A program made the translations under genes and the position numbers. From NCBI GenBank assembly GCA_012274445.1, contig JAAROD010000014.1, positions 1,280,260 to 1,344,259 on the forward strand: DNA of 64,000 nt. The letters are read 5' to 3'. The notes beneath the pieces are model-generated. The model was given only the letters and a program-made list of their open reading frames with translations. It was not told the origin of the DNA and made no database searches. This DNA comes from Sclerotiophoma versabilis. Lineage: Eukaryota > Ascomycota > Dothideomycetes > Pleosporales > Didymellaceae. Positions 22,522 to 32,600 of this stretch are shown in pieces; the stretch's first letter is position 1; each line of letters starts with the position of its first letter.

Positions 22522-24306
22522 ATGAATAAACTACAGACGCTACTTTTCATCGACAATAAGGTCAGCTAAGACGAGAACTTTCTTGCAGCCCTCATCTAAT
22601 TCCTTCAAAAGTTCGTAGAGTCATGCAAGAAAGAGCTGCATACTTTGATGAACCCATTCGATGGATCCATTGTCGACGACCAAGTTCATCTCGCAGGACC
22701 GGGTGATGTTGATCGGGCGGTGATTGGGGCGACCGCGGCTTTGAAAACAGGTCCTTGGAGCAAGTTTACAGGAGCTCAGAGAGCGCGTTGCTTACACAAC
22801 TTCGCGGATCTGGTCGAGAAAAATGCTGCTCGTCTTGCTCGGATCGAATCATTGGCGACAGGGCGTCCAGTTGGCGGCATACAGTTCTTTGATATCAGGA
22901 ACATGGTCGATACAGTGAGATGTAAGTCTGTGGCAAAGCTACAAGCTCGCGAGTCCGAATCTGATGTCGTGTCAAGACTACGCAGGGTGGGCCGATAAGA
23001 TCGCGGGCGAGTCTTTCATAGACGATGATGGCCTGTACAAGATTGTGCAATACGAGCCAATTGGCGTGTGTGCCGGTATCGCATCTTGGAATGCAACCTT
23101 CATGTATGTGGGGTGGAAGATTGCGCCAGCGATTGCAGCTGGTAATACAGTGAGTCGTTATGGATATCCTGGAGGCTATGCGGTTTGACTAACAAGAATC
23201 AAAGTTCATCTTCAAAAGCTCGGAAAAGTCACCACTTGGTGTCTTGGCTTTGGGTCCTTTATTAGTCGAAGCAGGCTTTCCTCCGGGCGTAGTCCAAATC
23301 CTGAGTGGTGCTGGGACTGCAGGAGCTGCGCTGGCATCCCACCCCCGTATCTCCAAGATCAGTTTTACAGGGTCGGCAACGGTAGGGAGAAGAGTGCAAG
23401 AGGCAGCGACGAGAAGCAACCTTAAACGCGTCACGCTAGAGCTCGGTGGAAAGTCTCCCGCCATTGTTTTCCCCGATGCACCCATGGACGTCGCCATAGC
23501 GAGGTAAGATCATAAGTAAGCTTGAGTTTTTAAGTTACAAAATTTGCTGACATTCTCACTAGTGTCGGCAACGGATTCCTAGCTAACTCTGGTCAAGTCT
23601 GCGTAGGCAAGTAATGTCGCTCCAATATTGGATACATTCTGACCAACTCTAAAGCTGCTTCGAGAGTCTTCGTTCATGCATCGATTGCGACAAACTTCGT
23701 GGATCGGCTTAAGAAAGTTTTCGAGGAGGCAACCAGCAAGCTTGGATGCAATCCGCTCGATTTGGAGACAGACCATGGACCTGTTGTGGATCGTCAGCAA
23801 TATGACCACATCATGGCCTGTATTGAAAAGGGTAAAAAGGAGGCTAAGCTTATAACAGGTGGCAGCAGGAAAGGCCAAAAAGGGTATTTCATACAGCCAA
23901 CGCTGTTCCTAAACCCTGTAGACGATAGTTCGATCTGGCGTGATGAGATCTTCGGCCCAGTTCTATGCGTCAAGACTTTCCAGACGGAAGACGAGCTCGT
24001 TCAAATGGCGAACGACACCGATTACGGTCTGGCGTCTTGTATCTACACCATGGACATCAGTCGAGCGCTGCGCTTAGCTAGCCAATTAGAGAGTGGGGGT
24101 GTTTCTATCAACACACCACATCTACCGAGCATAAACACACCACTTGGTGGCAAGAAGCAGTCAGGCTACGGGAAGGAGCTCGGCAAGCACGGGCTGATGT
24201 CATACCTAGAAGCTAAGACGATACATATCAAGTAAGTCTCGAATATTGTCATATCACCCGGATGTGCTAACAGTCAAACAGCATGAAGGTAGCGTCACGC
24301 TTGTGA
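22522..24306 (+). CDS. Aldehyde dehydrogenase with PTS1 SRL and a GC-AG intron
   Basis: NAD(P)-dependent aldehyde dehydrogenase oxidising an aldehyde to a carboxylate. Seven exons, 22522-22560, 22612-22921, 22977-23149, 23205-23503, 23563-23606, 23655-24231 and 24282-24306, give 488 residues, normal for the family. Visible are GPWSKFTGAQRARCL, YYAGWADKI, IASWNATFMYVGWKIAPAIA (usual Pro-Trp-Asn region changed to SWNAT), FTGSATVG, the general base Glu253 in LELGGKSP and the nucleophile Cys287 in NSGQVCV. Intron 5 (23607-23654) starts GCAAGT, a GC-AG intron; no GT donor keeps the frame. The last intron converts the ending to HINMKVASRL, a PTS1 variant, predicting a peroxisomal enzyme. The short first exon MNKLQTLLFIDNK joining FVES matches the family N-terminus. 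Confidence 0.9.
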
Positions 24307-25879
24307 TAGAGACGCTGATCTTGGTGGGCTTTGAGCTAATGTCAATGTCGTTATTCGGCTCAAAATCTGAGTGTTTCCCCTATATAAAGACCGTTCATAA
24401 GAACAGAGTAGATTGAATGCACTCCACTACATTGCTTCGACCATGGATCACCTGAGACCGTAGCTGGTTTTCCCTTTACACAGGGAAACGGGCAAATACT
24501 GAAAGCACAGCGCGATAGATCGCAAGAGCATAACAAGATTTCATGAACACAAAAGTTTCTTCCTGACTGCAAATTTTCTGTGACAGTTTGAACATATTAC
24601 CTGCCCAGCTTCCTATGGTTTTAAGACAGATGTTCCTGCTTCATGTCATCTTGCAAGAGTGGTTGCAAAAATGGCGCAGTAGGTAGACAGTCACCTTTAT
24701 AAGTCCAGAGCTAAAGCGCGCTCTGTCACCTCACACTGGAGCACAAAGCAAGTGCATTGATTAAAGTTTGGGATGGTGAGTTTTCAGACCCAAGCTGAGT
24801 GTTATACCTTTCTCTTATTGTGACCCGAGAAAACCTAGATGGCCCCAACAAGATGCTGAATTTCGACCATCGCGGCAGAGCAACCTGGTATCAGAATTGA
24901 TACTATTAAGTGCGGAAGATTACCCAAAACGTGGAATCTGTCACGTTTTCACCCGTATTCCTACGTTCTCCGAGCAAGGAAGATTTACCTGGCTGGTTAT
25001 CAAATTGCGGAAGCTTATCTCTCAGGAACATATCCTCCACGCTCAAGCTCCGTATATTTAAATCAGAGCTTTCAATAGGGTCGAGGGATATAGAAAGGAA
25101 GATCTCAGTTCGAATATCTTCATCGTGAAGCGAGGGCGATCGCACTACCCACAGATGGTGTTAATTCTGAAGCAACAGAAGATCATCTAGAAGGTACGGA
25201 GGCTGCCAGTGATAGAAGTTTGAAAGCGACGTAAGATACTGCATTGTGCTAACGTCTGCATTAGAACGTCTTGCTTCTTCAGCCAATAGCACTGGAATCT
25301 CACCCATCAATTCGGTGATGGGCCTGGAAGTGTTTGATCCTGTTGAAAATTACGTTCGATACCTCGACTGTAAGTGTTACTTCTAAGTCTGCTCAAGAGG
25401 TTGTTGTGACTAAGGGTATGCTCTAGTATCACCGAAGTAAGTAGACGTGCAAAAGATTCAAGGCGCGGAATAGAATTTCGACCCAAAAGGTCAATAACGA
25501 CCTCGGTGATCTTGATACTTTTCTGATGTAAGGCCTACACACTGTTTCTATGTTTTTCATGTCCCAAAAAACTCATGCAATGGGATTGGGGCATGAATCT
25601 GGGTTTCCTTGACGAGCGTCTGCTCAAAGCTCTGCAAAATGGTTGCCTTCATCGAGAATATGCTCGATCCTTCCAAATAGAAAGACCTGTAGTACATAGG
25701 GGTAATACCCCAAGCAGAAAGAGTGAAATAGCAGTATGCCAGTAACGATGGATATTATGTTTGAGGTTGCTATCATTCAATAATTCACGAGTAGCATGCA
25801 TTTGCATGGGAGCGTAACAGTTTTGTCTTTGTCCTTCAAAGGTACTACTACGTTTCATGGACACGTCATATGTCGAATG
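24307..25879. other. Intergenic region without a confident gene
   Basis: 1.57 kb between the aldehyde dehydrogenase end and the acyl-CoA dehydrogenase end (convergent genes). Composition is ordinary. Frames of 60-90 codons exist on both strands around 24900-25400 but they overlap each other and show no family motif, so I call none. A broken gene here cannot be excluded. Confidence 0.5.
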
Positions 25880-27253
25880 TCACAACTTTCCCTTGGTTTG
25901 TTGGCCGGCCTCGTAGATCTTGAGTGCACGCCGAGTGCTAAGATCAAGCATAATTTCCTCGCTCCCACCTGGTACAGTGATTGCCTTTACATCTCTCCAA
26001 ATGCGCTCAACACGTTCACCTCTTCCCCCTCTTGTAAGTCCCAGTCCTCCCATTATCTGCACAGCATCGCTCACAACTTGCTCGAGCACCATACCGGAAT
26101 GAGCTTTGATCTGAGCGGTAGTTCCTGCGAGCAGGAACTCGCTCTTTGCAGGTGACAGATTCTGAAGCTGGAAGATGAGGCTTTCGAGCCAGGCACCGAG
26201 TGCTTCAACCTTGCGGGACATGTTCGCGACTTTGTAGCGTATGACGGGATGGTCGATTAGGCGTTTTCCAAATGTTTCCCGAGTCAGTGCGAAAGACAAC
26301 GAGTCCTCCAGGCAGACTCGAGAGCATCGTAAGGACTGCATGGCGATGAACAGTCTCTCGTGATTAAAGTTTGACATGATGTACTGCAGACCCTGACCGC
26401 GCTCGCCCACAACCATATCCAGAGGGACATACACGTCTTCAAGATCAACGAAAGCCGTGCCGGCAGCCGTCGAGCCAGACATGACCATGTGCCGTGTTGA
26501 CAAGCCTTTGGAACGCTTGATGACTACCAGAGTGAACACACCAGATATCTCCTTTACGAGAGTTAGGAAATAAGTTGCATACATGCCGCCAGTGATCCAC
26601 TTCTTCTGACCATTTACGATTAACGCTTTCTCGTCAGGAGAGACCACAGCTTCCGTCTGCAGACCTCGCACGTCGCTGCCAGCCTCAGGCTCCGTGATAG
26701 CCAATGCTAAGCGTGCTCGTCCGGATAATATATCGTCCAATATCGTGTCTTTCAACAACGTGGAGCCAAACCTCATGATTGCAGGAGCGCATAGCGTCGC
26801 ACCGCCGAGTAGTCCGTTTTCTAGACCAATGCCACCGACGCGACCGAATTCGTCATGAAGGATAAAGTCATGGAAGCCATCCCACTGTTGTGGATCTATT
26901 TCTCCTACGATTGGATATTTTCCCACCAGGTCCAGGTCTATACTCTTTCCTGATGCCACCGGAAGGAGTAGTCCAGCTTTCGCAGCTTCCTGGTACACCT
27001 CGTCGGGGATGTGGGCGGTCTTCTCCCACTCGCTGACATGAGGTATGATTTTCTATCCACAATGAATTTTCGAATGCAGCTCTTGAGGCATGACACCTAC
27101 ATTTTCCATCCACGTACGTAACGCTTTTCGTAACCTCCGGTGGGAGTCATTATAATATGGGCTTGGTGCTCCAGCAGCCCAGGAGTTTTCCGCATAAGGA
27201 ATCCGGGACCCAAACGTCCATTCATCCTGATCTTCTTTCGACTTCGATTCCAT
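25880..27253 (-). CDS. Acyl-CoA dehydrogenase family flavoprotein
   Basis: FAD enzyme that introduces the alpha-beta double bond into an acyl-CoA. Exons 27101-27253 and 25880-27052 with a 48-nt intron give 441 residues. Domains in order: N-terminal helical domain (KIIPHVSEWEKTAHIPDEVYQEAAKAG), beta domain with the flavin-contact motif ITEPEAGSDVRGLQTEA and WITGG, and C-terminal helical domain with ALTRETFGKRL and IMGGLGLTRGGRGERVERIWRD. The general-base Glu of this family is probably in VPGGSEEIML. The C-terminus is KGKL, at best a weak PTS1-like end. It is divergent to the P450 across a 344-bp promoter with six CGGA repeats. With the CoA ligase it suggests beta-oxidation-like chemistry; no enoyl-CoA hydratase gene is present in the window. 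Confidence 0.92.
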
Positions 27254-27472
27254 GAGTTCGACGAATGTGCTGTGCGTTCTTGACGGGGGTGTGGAGTATG
27301 CGTGCTTCAGTGCCGAACTCGAATGTAGAGAACACTATCTGGAAAATTGAACAGCATGCAACAAAGGCGATCTGTCTGTTAGAATTTCCTTTGCCGACCT
27401 AGAATCAAGTACCGAGCCCCGAAGCCTGAACATGCTTAGCCAAAGCCTTACTAAAAAGTTGGGTCACTGGGG

Positions 27473-27526
27473 CGGAACACGCGGAGCTATCGGAGCAAGC
27501 GGAGCAAGCGGAACTAACGGAACTGG
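27473..27526. promoter_or_regulatory. Six tandem 9-bp repeats of CGGARC-N3
   Basis: CGGA begins at 27473, 27482, 27491, 27500, 27509 and 27518, an exact 9-bp period over 54 bp, each followed by A or G and then C. The array is 72-125 bp upstream of the P450 ATG and about 220-270 bp upstream of the acyl-CoA dehydrogenase ATG. The spacing equals CGG-N6-CGG, the arrangement bound by Hap1-type Zn2Cys6 dimers. Confidence 0.68.
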
Positions 27527-27597
27527 GGAACTGACCCTGAATGGAACATGTTTTGATGCTCGTATGCGACGTCAAATCAGTACAGAGAATCCGCATC

Positions 27598-29328
27598 ATG
27601 CTCATTGAAAGCTTGTTTTCTTACGTTTGTGCACTTGCACCTTGGCTCTTTTTAGGCCTTGTCGCTGCACGCCTCCTCACCAACAGGTTCGGTCAAGGCA
27701 TCAACCACATTCCCGGACCATGGCTTGCAAGTTTCAGCGATACATGGAGGCTTATCATAGTCTGGGGCAGGAGACCGGAGGTTGTGCATCGTGAATTGCA
27801 CGCCAAATATGGGCCGCTGGTCAGAATTGGACCTCAGACGGTCATTGTGAGCGACCCAGACGCTATCAGGATTATATATGCTCTCAACGCAGGTTTTACA
27901 AAAGCAAGTATGATCTGGTTCCTACGAGTTCGAGATCACGCAACTGATCAGGCTACATAGTCGGGTTTCTACCCAGTCCAGATGACTGTAGCAGATGGTC
28001 GTACACTCCACAGTATGTTCAACACTACTGATGAAGTGTTCCATGCCAAGCTTCGACGCGCAGTGTCGAACGCGTACGCAATGAGTACACTTGTCAAGTT
28101 TGAGCCATTGGTGGACTCGACTACCAAAGCTTTCCTGGAACAGCTCAAGCAGCGTTTCGCTGATCGATCGGACGACTCTGGCATTTGCGATATCGGTACT
28201 TGGCTCCAGTATTATGCTTTTGATGTGATAGGTTTGTCGAATGCGAAACAATAATTCCAAGGCAAATTCTAACAGCATAGGAGAGCTTACTTTCTCCGCG
28301 AGATTTGGATTCGTGGACCGCGGAGTTGATGTCGACAATATCATCGGGGATTTGGAACGGCTGTTGAATTATATGTCGGTTGTAAGTTTCACTTGTCAAG
28401 TAAAGACCGTGTGGACCTTGACAGATCAATCAGGTGGGGCAGATGCCGTTCCTTGACCGCCTATTGTTTAAAAACCCCGTGCGAATATGGATGAGCAAGT
28501 TTGATCTGTTCAATGCAACAAGCTCGGTCGCTGTATTCGCAAAACAAAGAATTATCGACAGGCAGATGAAGTCGGCGGGAAACCATCTCCTGGGATCGAA
28601 AGATTTTCTCTCGCGGTTCATGGACGCGAGCAATAAGGATCCAGCTTTCATCAGTAAAGAGCGTGTCCTTGCCCTGACAGTGGCAAACTGTTTTGCTGGG
28701 AGTGATACTACGGCTATCACGCTTCGTGCTGTGTTTTATTATCTTCTCAGGGATCCTGAAAGCCTGGAAAAGCTTCTTGCAGAGATTGATGATTTTAAGG
28801 GCTTCATATCATGGGAACAGAGCCACAATCTTCCATACCTGAGTGCTGTTATCAAAGAAGCCTTGCGCATCCATCCGGCTGCAGGTCTTCCTCTTGAGCG
28901 CGTGGTTCCAGCATCAGGTACTTCAGTATGCAACAGTTTTATTCCCAGAGGCACTATCATAGGCTGCTCAGCGTGGGTTATACACATGGACAAAAGAGTG
29001 TTTGGCGAAGATGCGGCTCTTTGGCGACCAGAGCGTTGGCTCGAGGCTGGAGCCAAAAAGCGAACGTTAATGAACAACACGTTGTTCTCCTTTGGTGCAG
29101 GAACGAGGACCTGCATTGGGAAGAACATCAGCCTCCTAGAGATGCACAAGCTTGTGCCCGCTATTCTGCGAACGTTCAAGGTGAGTTCAGACCAACTCCG
29201 TTGCTCTTTGTGCTACTGAACTCGCGTGATAGCTCGAAATTGTTGAACCCGAGCGATCATGGACGCTGCACAATGCCTGGTTTGTTAAGCAGAGTAATTT
29301 TCGGGTGCGATTGAAGCAGCGGGATTAA
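27598..29328 (+). CDS. Cytochrome P450, pisatin-demethylase-like group
   Basis: Membrane-anchored haem monooxygenase. Exons 27598-27903, 27961-28231, 28281-28381, 28434-29180 and 29233-29328 give 506 residues. An N-terminal transmembrane anchor (SLFSYVCALAPWLFLGLVAA) is followed by the proline hinge IPGPW. The I-helix AGSDTT is at residues 314-319, the ExxR motif (KEALR) at 368-371, and the haem-binding FSFGAGTRTCIG has Cys453. The overall style (HIPGPWLASFSDTWRL, YGPLVRIGP) is that of the fungal family containing pisatin demethylase; this is a resemblance, not a substrate assignment. Intron 1 (27904-27960) begins GCAAGT, a GC-AG intron that is the only one preserving FTKSGFYPVQ. The start at 27598 is preferred to the out-of-frame ATG at 27541 because it gives the anchor. 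Divergent to the acyl-CoA dehydrogenase. Confidence 0.92.
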
Positions 29329-29628
29329 CACATAATAGCTGCACTAGGTTTCGCCTAACTAGAGTCTTAGCTAGGGAAAATGCAGTATTACTACACAAAT
29401 AAAGTGTGCTTACCTTAGGTTACAGTACTTTTAGGTACTACTCTATATCTAGTAGGCCTTTAAGTTTAGAAAAGTATTATATAGTAGATAATACTAAAAT
29501 CTATTATATCTAATAATATTATCTAAACTAAGATAGTTATAAGATTTACTTAATATATCTAATTTTATATCTTCTTTCTTAGATAGAGTTAGTAGTCTAT
29601 CTATTTAACTTACTAGGCTAAGAAGTTA
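29329..29628. other. AT-rich spacer before pogo copy B
   Basis: 300 bases that become RIP-like within about 100 bases of the P450 stop. No gene seen. Confidence 0.5.
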
Positions 29629-31476
29629 ACATACCTTACAGGCAAGCAGTGCATACAGGTAAGCAGTGCGCTTTTACTAAGACTATACTAAAACCAGCCC
29701 TATTATAGCCTATAACAACCTACTTCAGCACTGTATAGAGTAGAATAACCTATAATAGTACTTAGAAACCTCTTCTACTTTATTCTTATATGTTTATATA
29801 TTATGTCTAGTCTCTCTATACTGTCTATAGTGTTATAAGAAGAGCTTAGCCTCTTTAATATATACTTTCTTCTTTTACTTCTTACTATTACTATATACTC
29901 TAAACTTCTTAAGAGTAGTTATCTACTAGCCTTCTTTAACTATAAAGGTCTCTTCTACCTTAACTTACTTTCTTTTATATAATTTTTAGTATAAAGCAGC
30001 CTTATTTACTACTTAAAGCTTAGTAATCTTCTATTATACTAATACTAGCTTATATATAATTATTACTACTCTCTTTAAGACCTTTTTAAATACCTTAACT
30101 ATAGAGGTAGGTAAGATATCTATATACCTCTAAATTCTTATCTTTATAAGTATTAATTACAACCTAAATTCTAGAGTATTACTAGAGGTCTATAACTACT
30201 AAGGTATATTATTAATAGAGAGTTATAGTAATAGAGTGCGCAGCTTTATATTAAGAGTTAATATAACCTGTTCTAGGTTAAATAGGACTAGTCTAGCCTC
30301 TTAGAACTCTTCTTAGATATTACTAGAGGTAAATAAAGCCTTAAAGGCTGCTATAAATTATAGTAGAAACTTAACCTTTATAATATAGTTAATCTAGTTA
30401 TAGATAAGATTTTTAGCTTAGTACCTATACGCATTCTTTAAAGAGGTAAAACAACCTATATTAAGAGGCTATAGAAGGTATAATAAGTAAAGAGGTATAT
30501 AGGTAGTAATAATCTTATTATTCTTATAGTATTACTAGAATTTAAGTAAGTTATAGCTCTTATAGCTATTAATAACTAGTAGATAGTAGGTACTAATAGT
30601 ACGCTTCTTTATATATATATTAAAGTACCTTAGCTAGTCTAAACTAAGCTTATTAGTAGTCTAGCTATTATTAGAAACTCTAATTTTCTAATTCTATAGT
30701 AGGTCCCTCTCTTTATACTAGAAAGAGAGGTAGTAGTATACCTTAAAGATAATAAGAGTAGAATAGCTTAACTCTTAGTATTAACACTCTATATAACTAT
30801 TATCTACTCTCTATTACCTAGCTAAACTATCTTTAGCTATTCTTATTACTCTAAAGCTATAATAACTACCTCTATTAATATAATACCTATTTTAAAGCTA
30901 GCCTTATTAAAGTTATAGGTATTATTATTCTAGATACTATATTTAGCTTTAATATTAGCTACTAGGCTAAACTAGCTCTAGATTACCTTAGAATTTTTAT
31001 AGAAGGCTCTCTTATAGTTATACTTTTAATTAAACTTTATTATAAGCTCTAGTTAGTACTTAATAAACATACTAGGCTAGTTTAGTCTAATATAGCCTAG
31101 ACTATACTTAGTATATAAAGAATTAGCTATATTAGCTATAGCTATAAGCTAAGAGAGAAATCTTTATATAACTAGCTTAAGTATATACTTAATAATTACC
31201 TACTTCTTAGTAGTTATTAGGTTCTATAAGTTAGCTATAGTATTAGTATATAAAGGTTATCTAGTATATTAGTTATATAGTATAGTTTTAGAAACCTTAT
31301 AGATAGTAATAGTATATTATAAAGAAAGCTTTATCTCTCTTTTAAGAGCTTTAATTATAAGCTATACCTAAGCTTTCTTTAATATATCTAGTTAGTATTA
31401 TTAGTAAGATATTAGTAGAAGAGTAGTATTATAGTATAGTCTTAGTAAAAGTATATAGCTTACCTATAAGGTATAT
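29629..31476 (-). mobile_element. Pogo/Fot1-like DNA transposon, RIP-inactivated (copy B, inverted)
   Basis: 1848 bp flanked by TA (29627-29628 and 31477-31478). Its left end is the inverted-complement counterpart of copy A's right end and the body matches copy A in reverse orientation over nearly its full length. A divergent segment near 31270-31440 differs from copy A. The transposase frame on the minus strand is full of stops. Copies A and B lie in opposite orientation on either side of the 21255-29328 gene block. Confidence 0.82.
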
Positions 31477-31519
31477 TATATATAAACTTACTATATTTTA
31501 GCTACTTAGCTTAGTAGCT

Positions 31520-32600
31520 ATAGGCTTTCTTTATTAAGAAAAAACAATCTATATTATATTATTATAGTATATATAATAAGTATAGAGGTATATATAAATA
31601 ATAATCTTATATTTCTTATAGTACTAGTAGAGATTAATAAAGTTATAGCTCTTATAGCTATCTAGAATAAGCAGCTAATAGCTACTAATAGTATATACCT
31701 TTATTTACTTATTTAAGTACTTTAACTACTTAACCTTAAGCTTATTATTTATCTAGCTATTCTTAGAAATATTAATAACTTAGTTATTAGATATACTAGG
31801 CTCTTTATACTAGGTAAAGAGATAGTACTTACTAAAGAAGATAATATAAAGTAGGTTAGACTAGCTCTTTAAATTAACGCTCTAGATAATACTTATCTAC
31901 TTCTAGTTATTCTACTATACTATCTTTACTCTTTTTTAATACTTAAAGTATATAATAATAGCTTCTATTAATATTATACCTATTATAAAGCTAGACTTAT
32001 TAAAGTTATAGGTGTATTTATCTAAAATACTATACTTAGCTTTAGTATTCTCTATAAGCTAGAACTAGTTTCTAATAACCTTAGAATTCTTATATAGAGC
32101 TTTCTTATAGTTATACTTATAATTAAACTTTACTTCTAGCTCTAGCTAATGTTTAATAAAGTTAGCAGCCTAGTTCTTACTAATAGAGGGCTAGTAGTAC
32201 TTAGTAAGTAGAGAATTAGCTATATCCTCTATATTAGTAAGTTAGAGTATATACTCTTACTTATTTAGCTTTAGTACGTGCAAGACAATTACTTCCTTCT
32301 TAGTACTAGTTAGCTTTATTATATTAGGCTTGCAATTGCGTTATAAAGAGGTTCTAGTAAGTTGCGTGCTAAGAGTGCTTTAGGGCACTCTATAAATAGC
32401 TGCAGCGTGTTACTAGAAAAGTATTACGTCTTATTAGATAGCTTAGAGGGTAAGCTGTATATCTGCTTTATTTAAGAGCTTTTTATTATTATTGCATTAA
32501 GGCATTGTAGGTAGAGTAAAGTTTAGTGTAGTCTTAGCAAAAGTAATTAGCTTACTTAGGTAATTAGCTTGCTTGTAGAGCACCTTAACTATACATAATT
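31520..32600 (-). mobile_element. Truncated, more divergent pogo-like copy (D)
   Basis: Directly after copy B, this stretch repeats the order of copy B's second half (segments corresponding to 30440-31470) with more differences, ending near 32530-32590 with a terminal-repeat-like TAGTCTTAGCAAAAG followed by GCTTACTTAGGTAATTAGC. The 5' half is missing, which suggests that copy B inserted next to or into it, or deletion. Confidence 0.6.

Noticed and set aside
24900..25400. Possible gene remnant between aldehyde dehydrogenase and acyl-CoA dehydrogenase
   Set aside because: Overlapping frames on both strands are equally good and none shows a motif; evidence too weak to call.
27405..27605. Minus-strand frame rich in Ser-Ala-Cys repeats
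   Set aside because: The repeats are simply the translation of the 9-bp CGGARC array in the promoter; no gene is implied.
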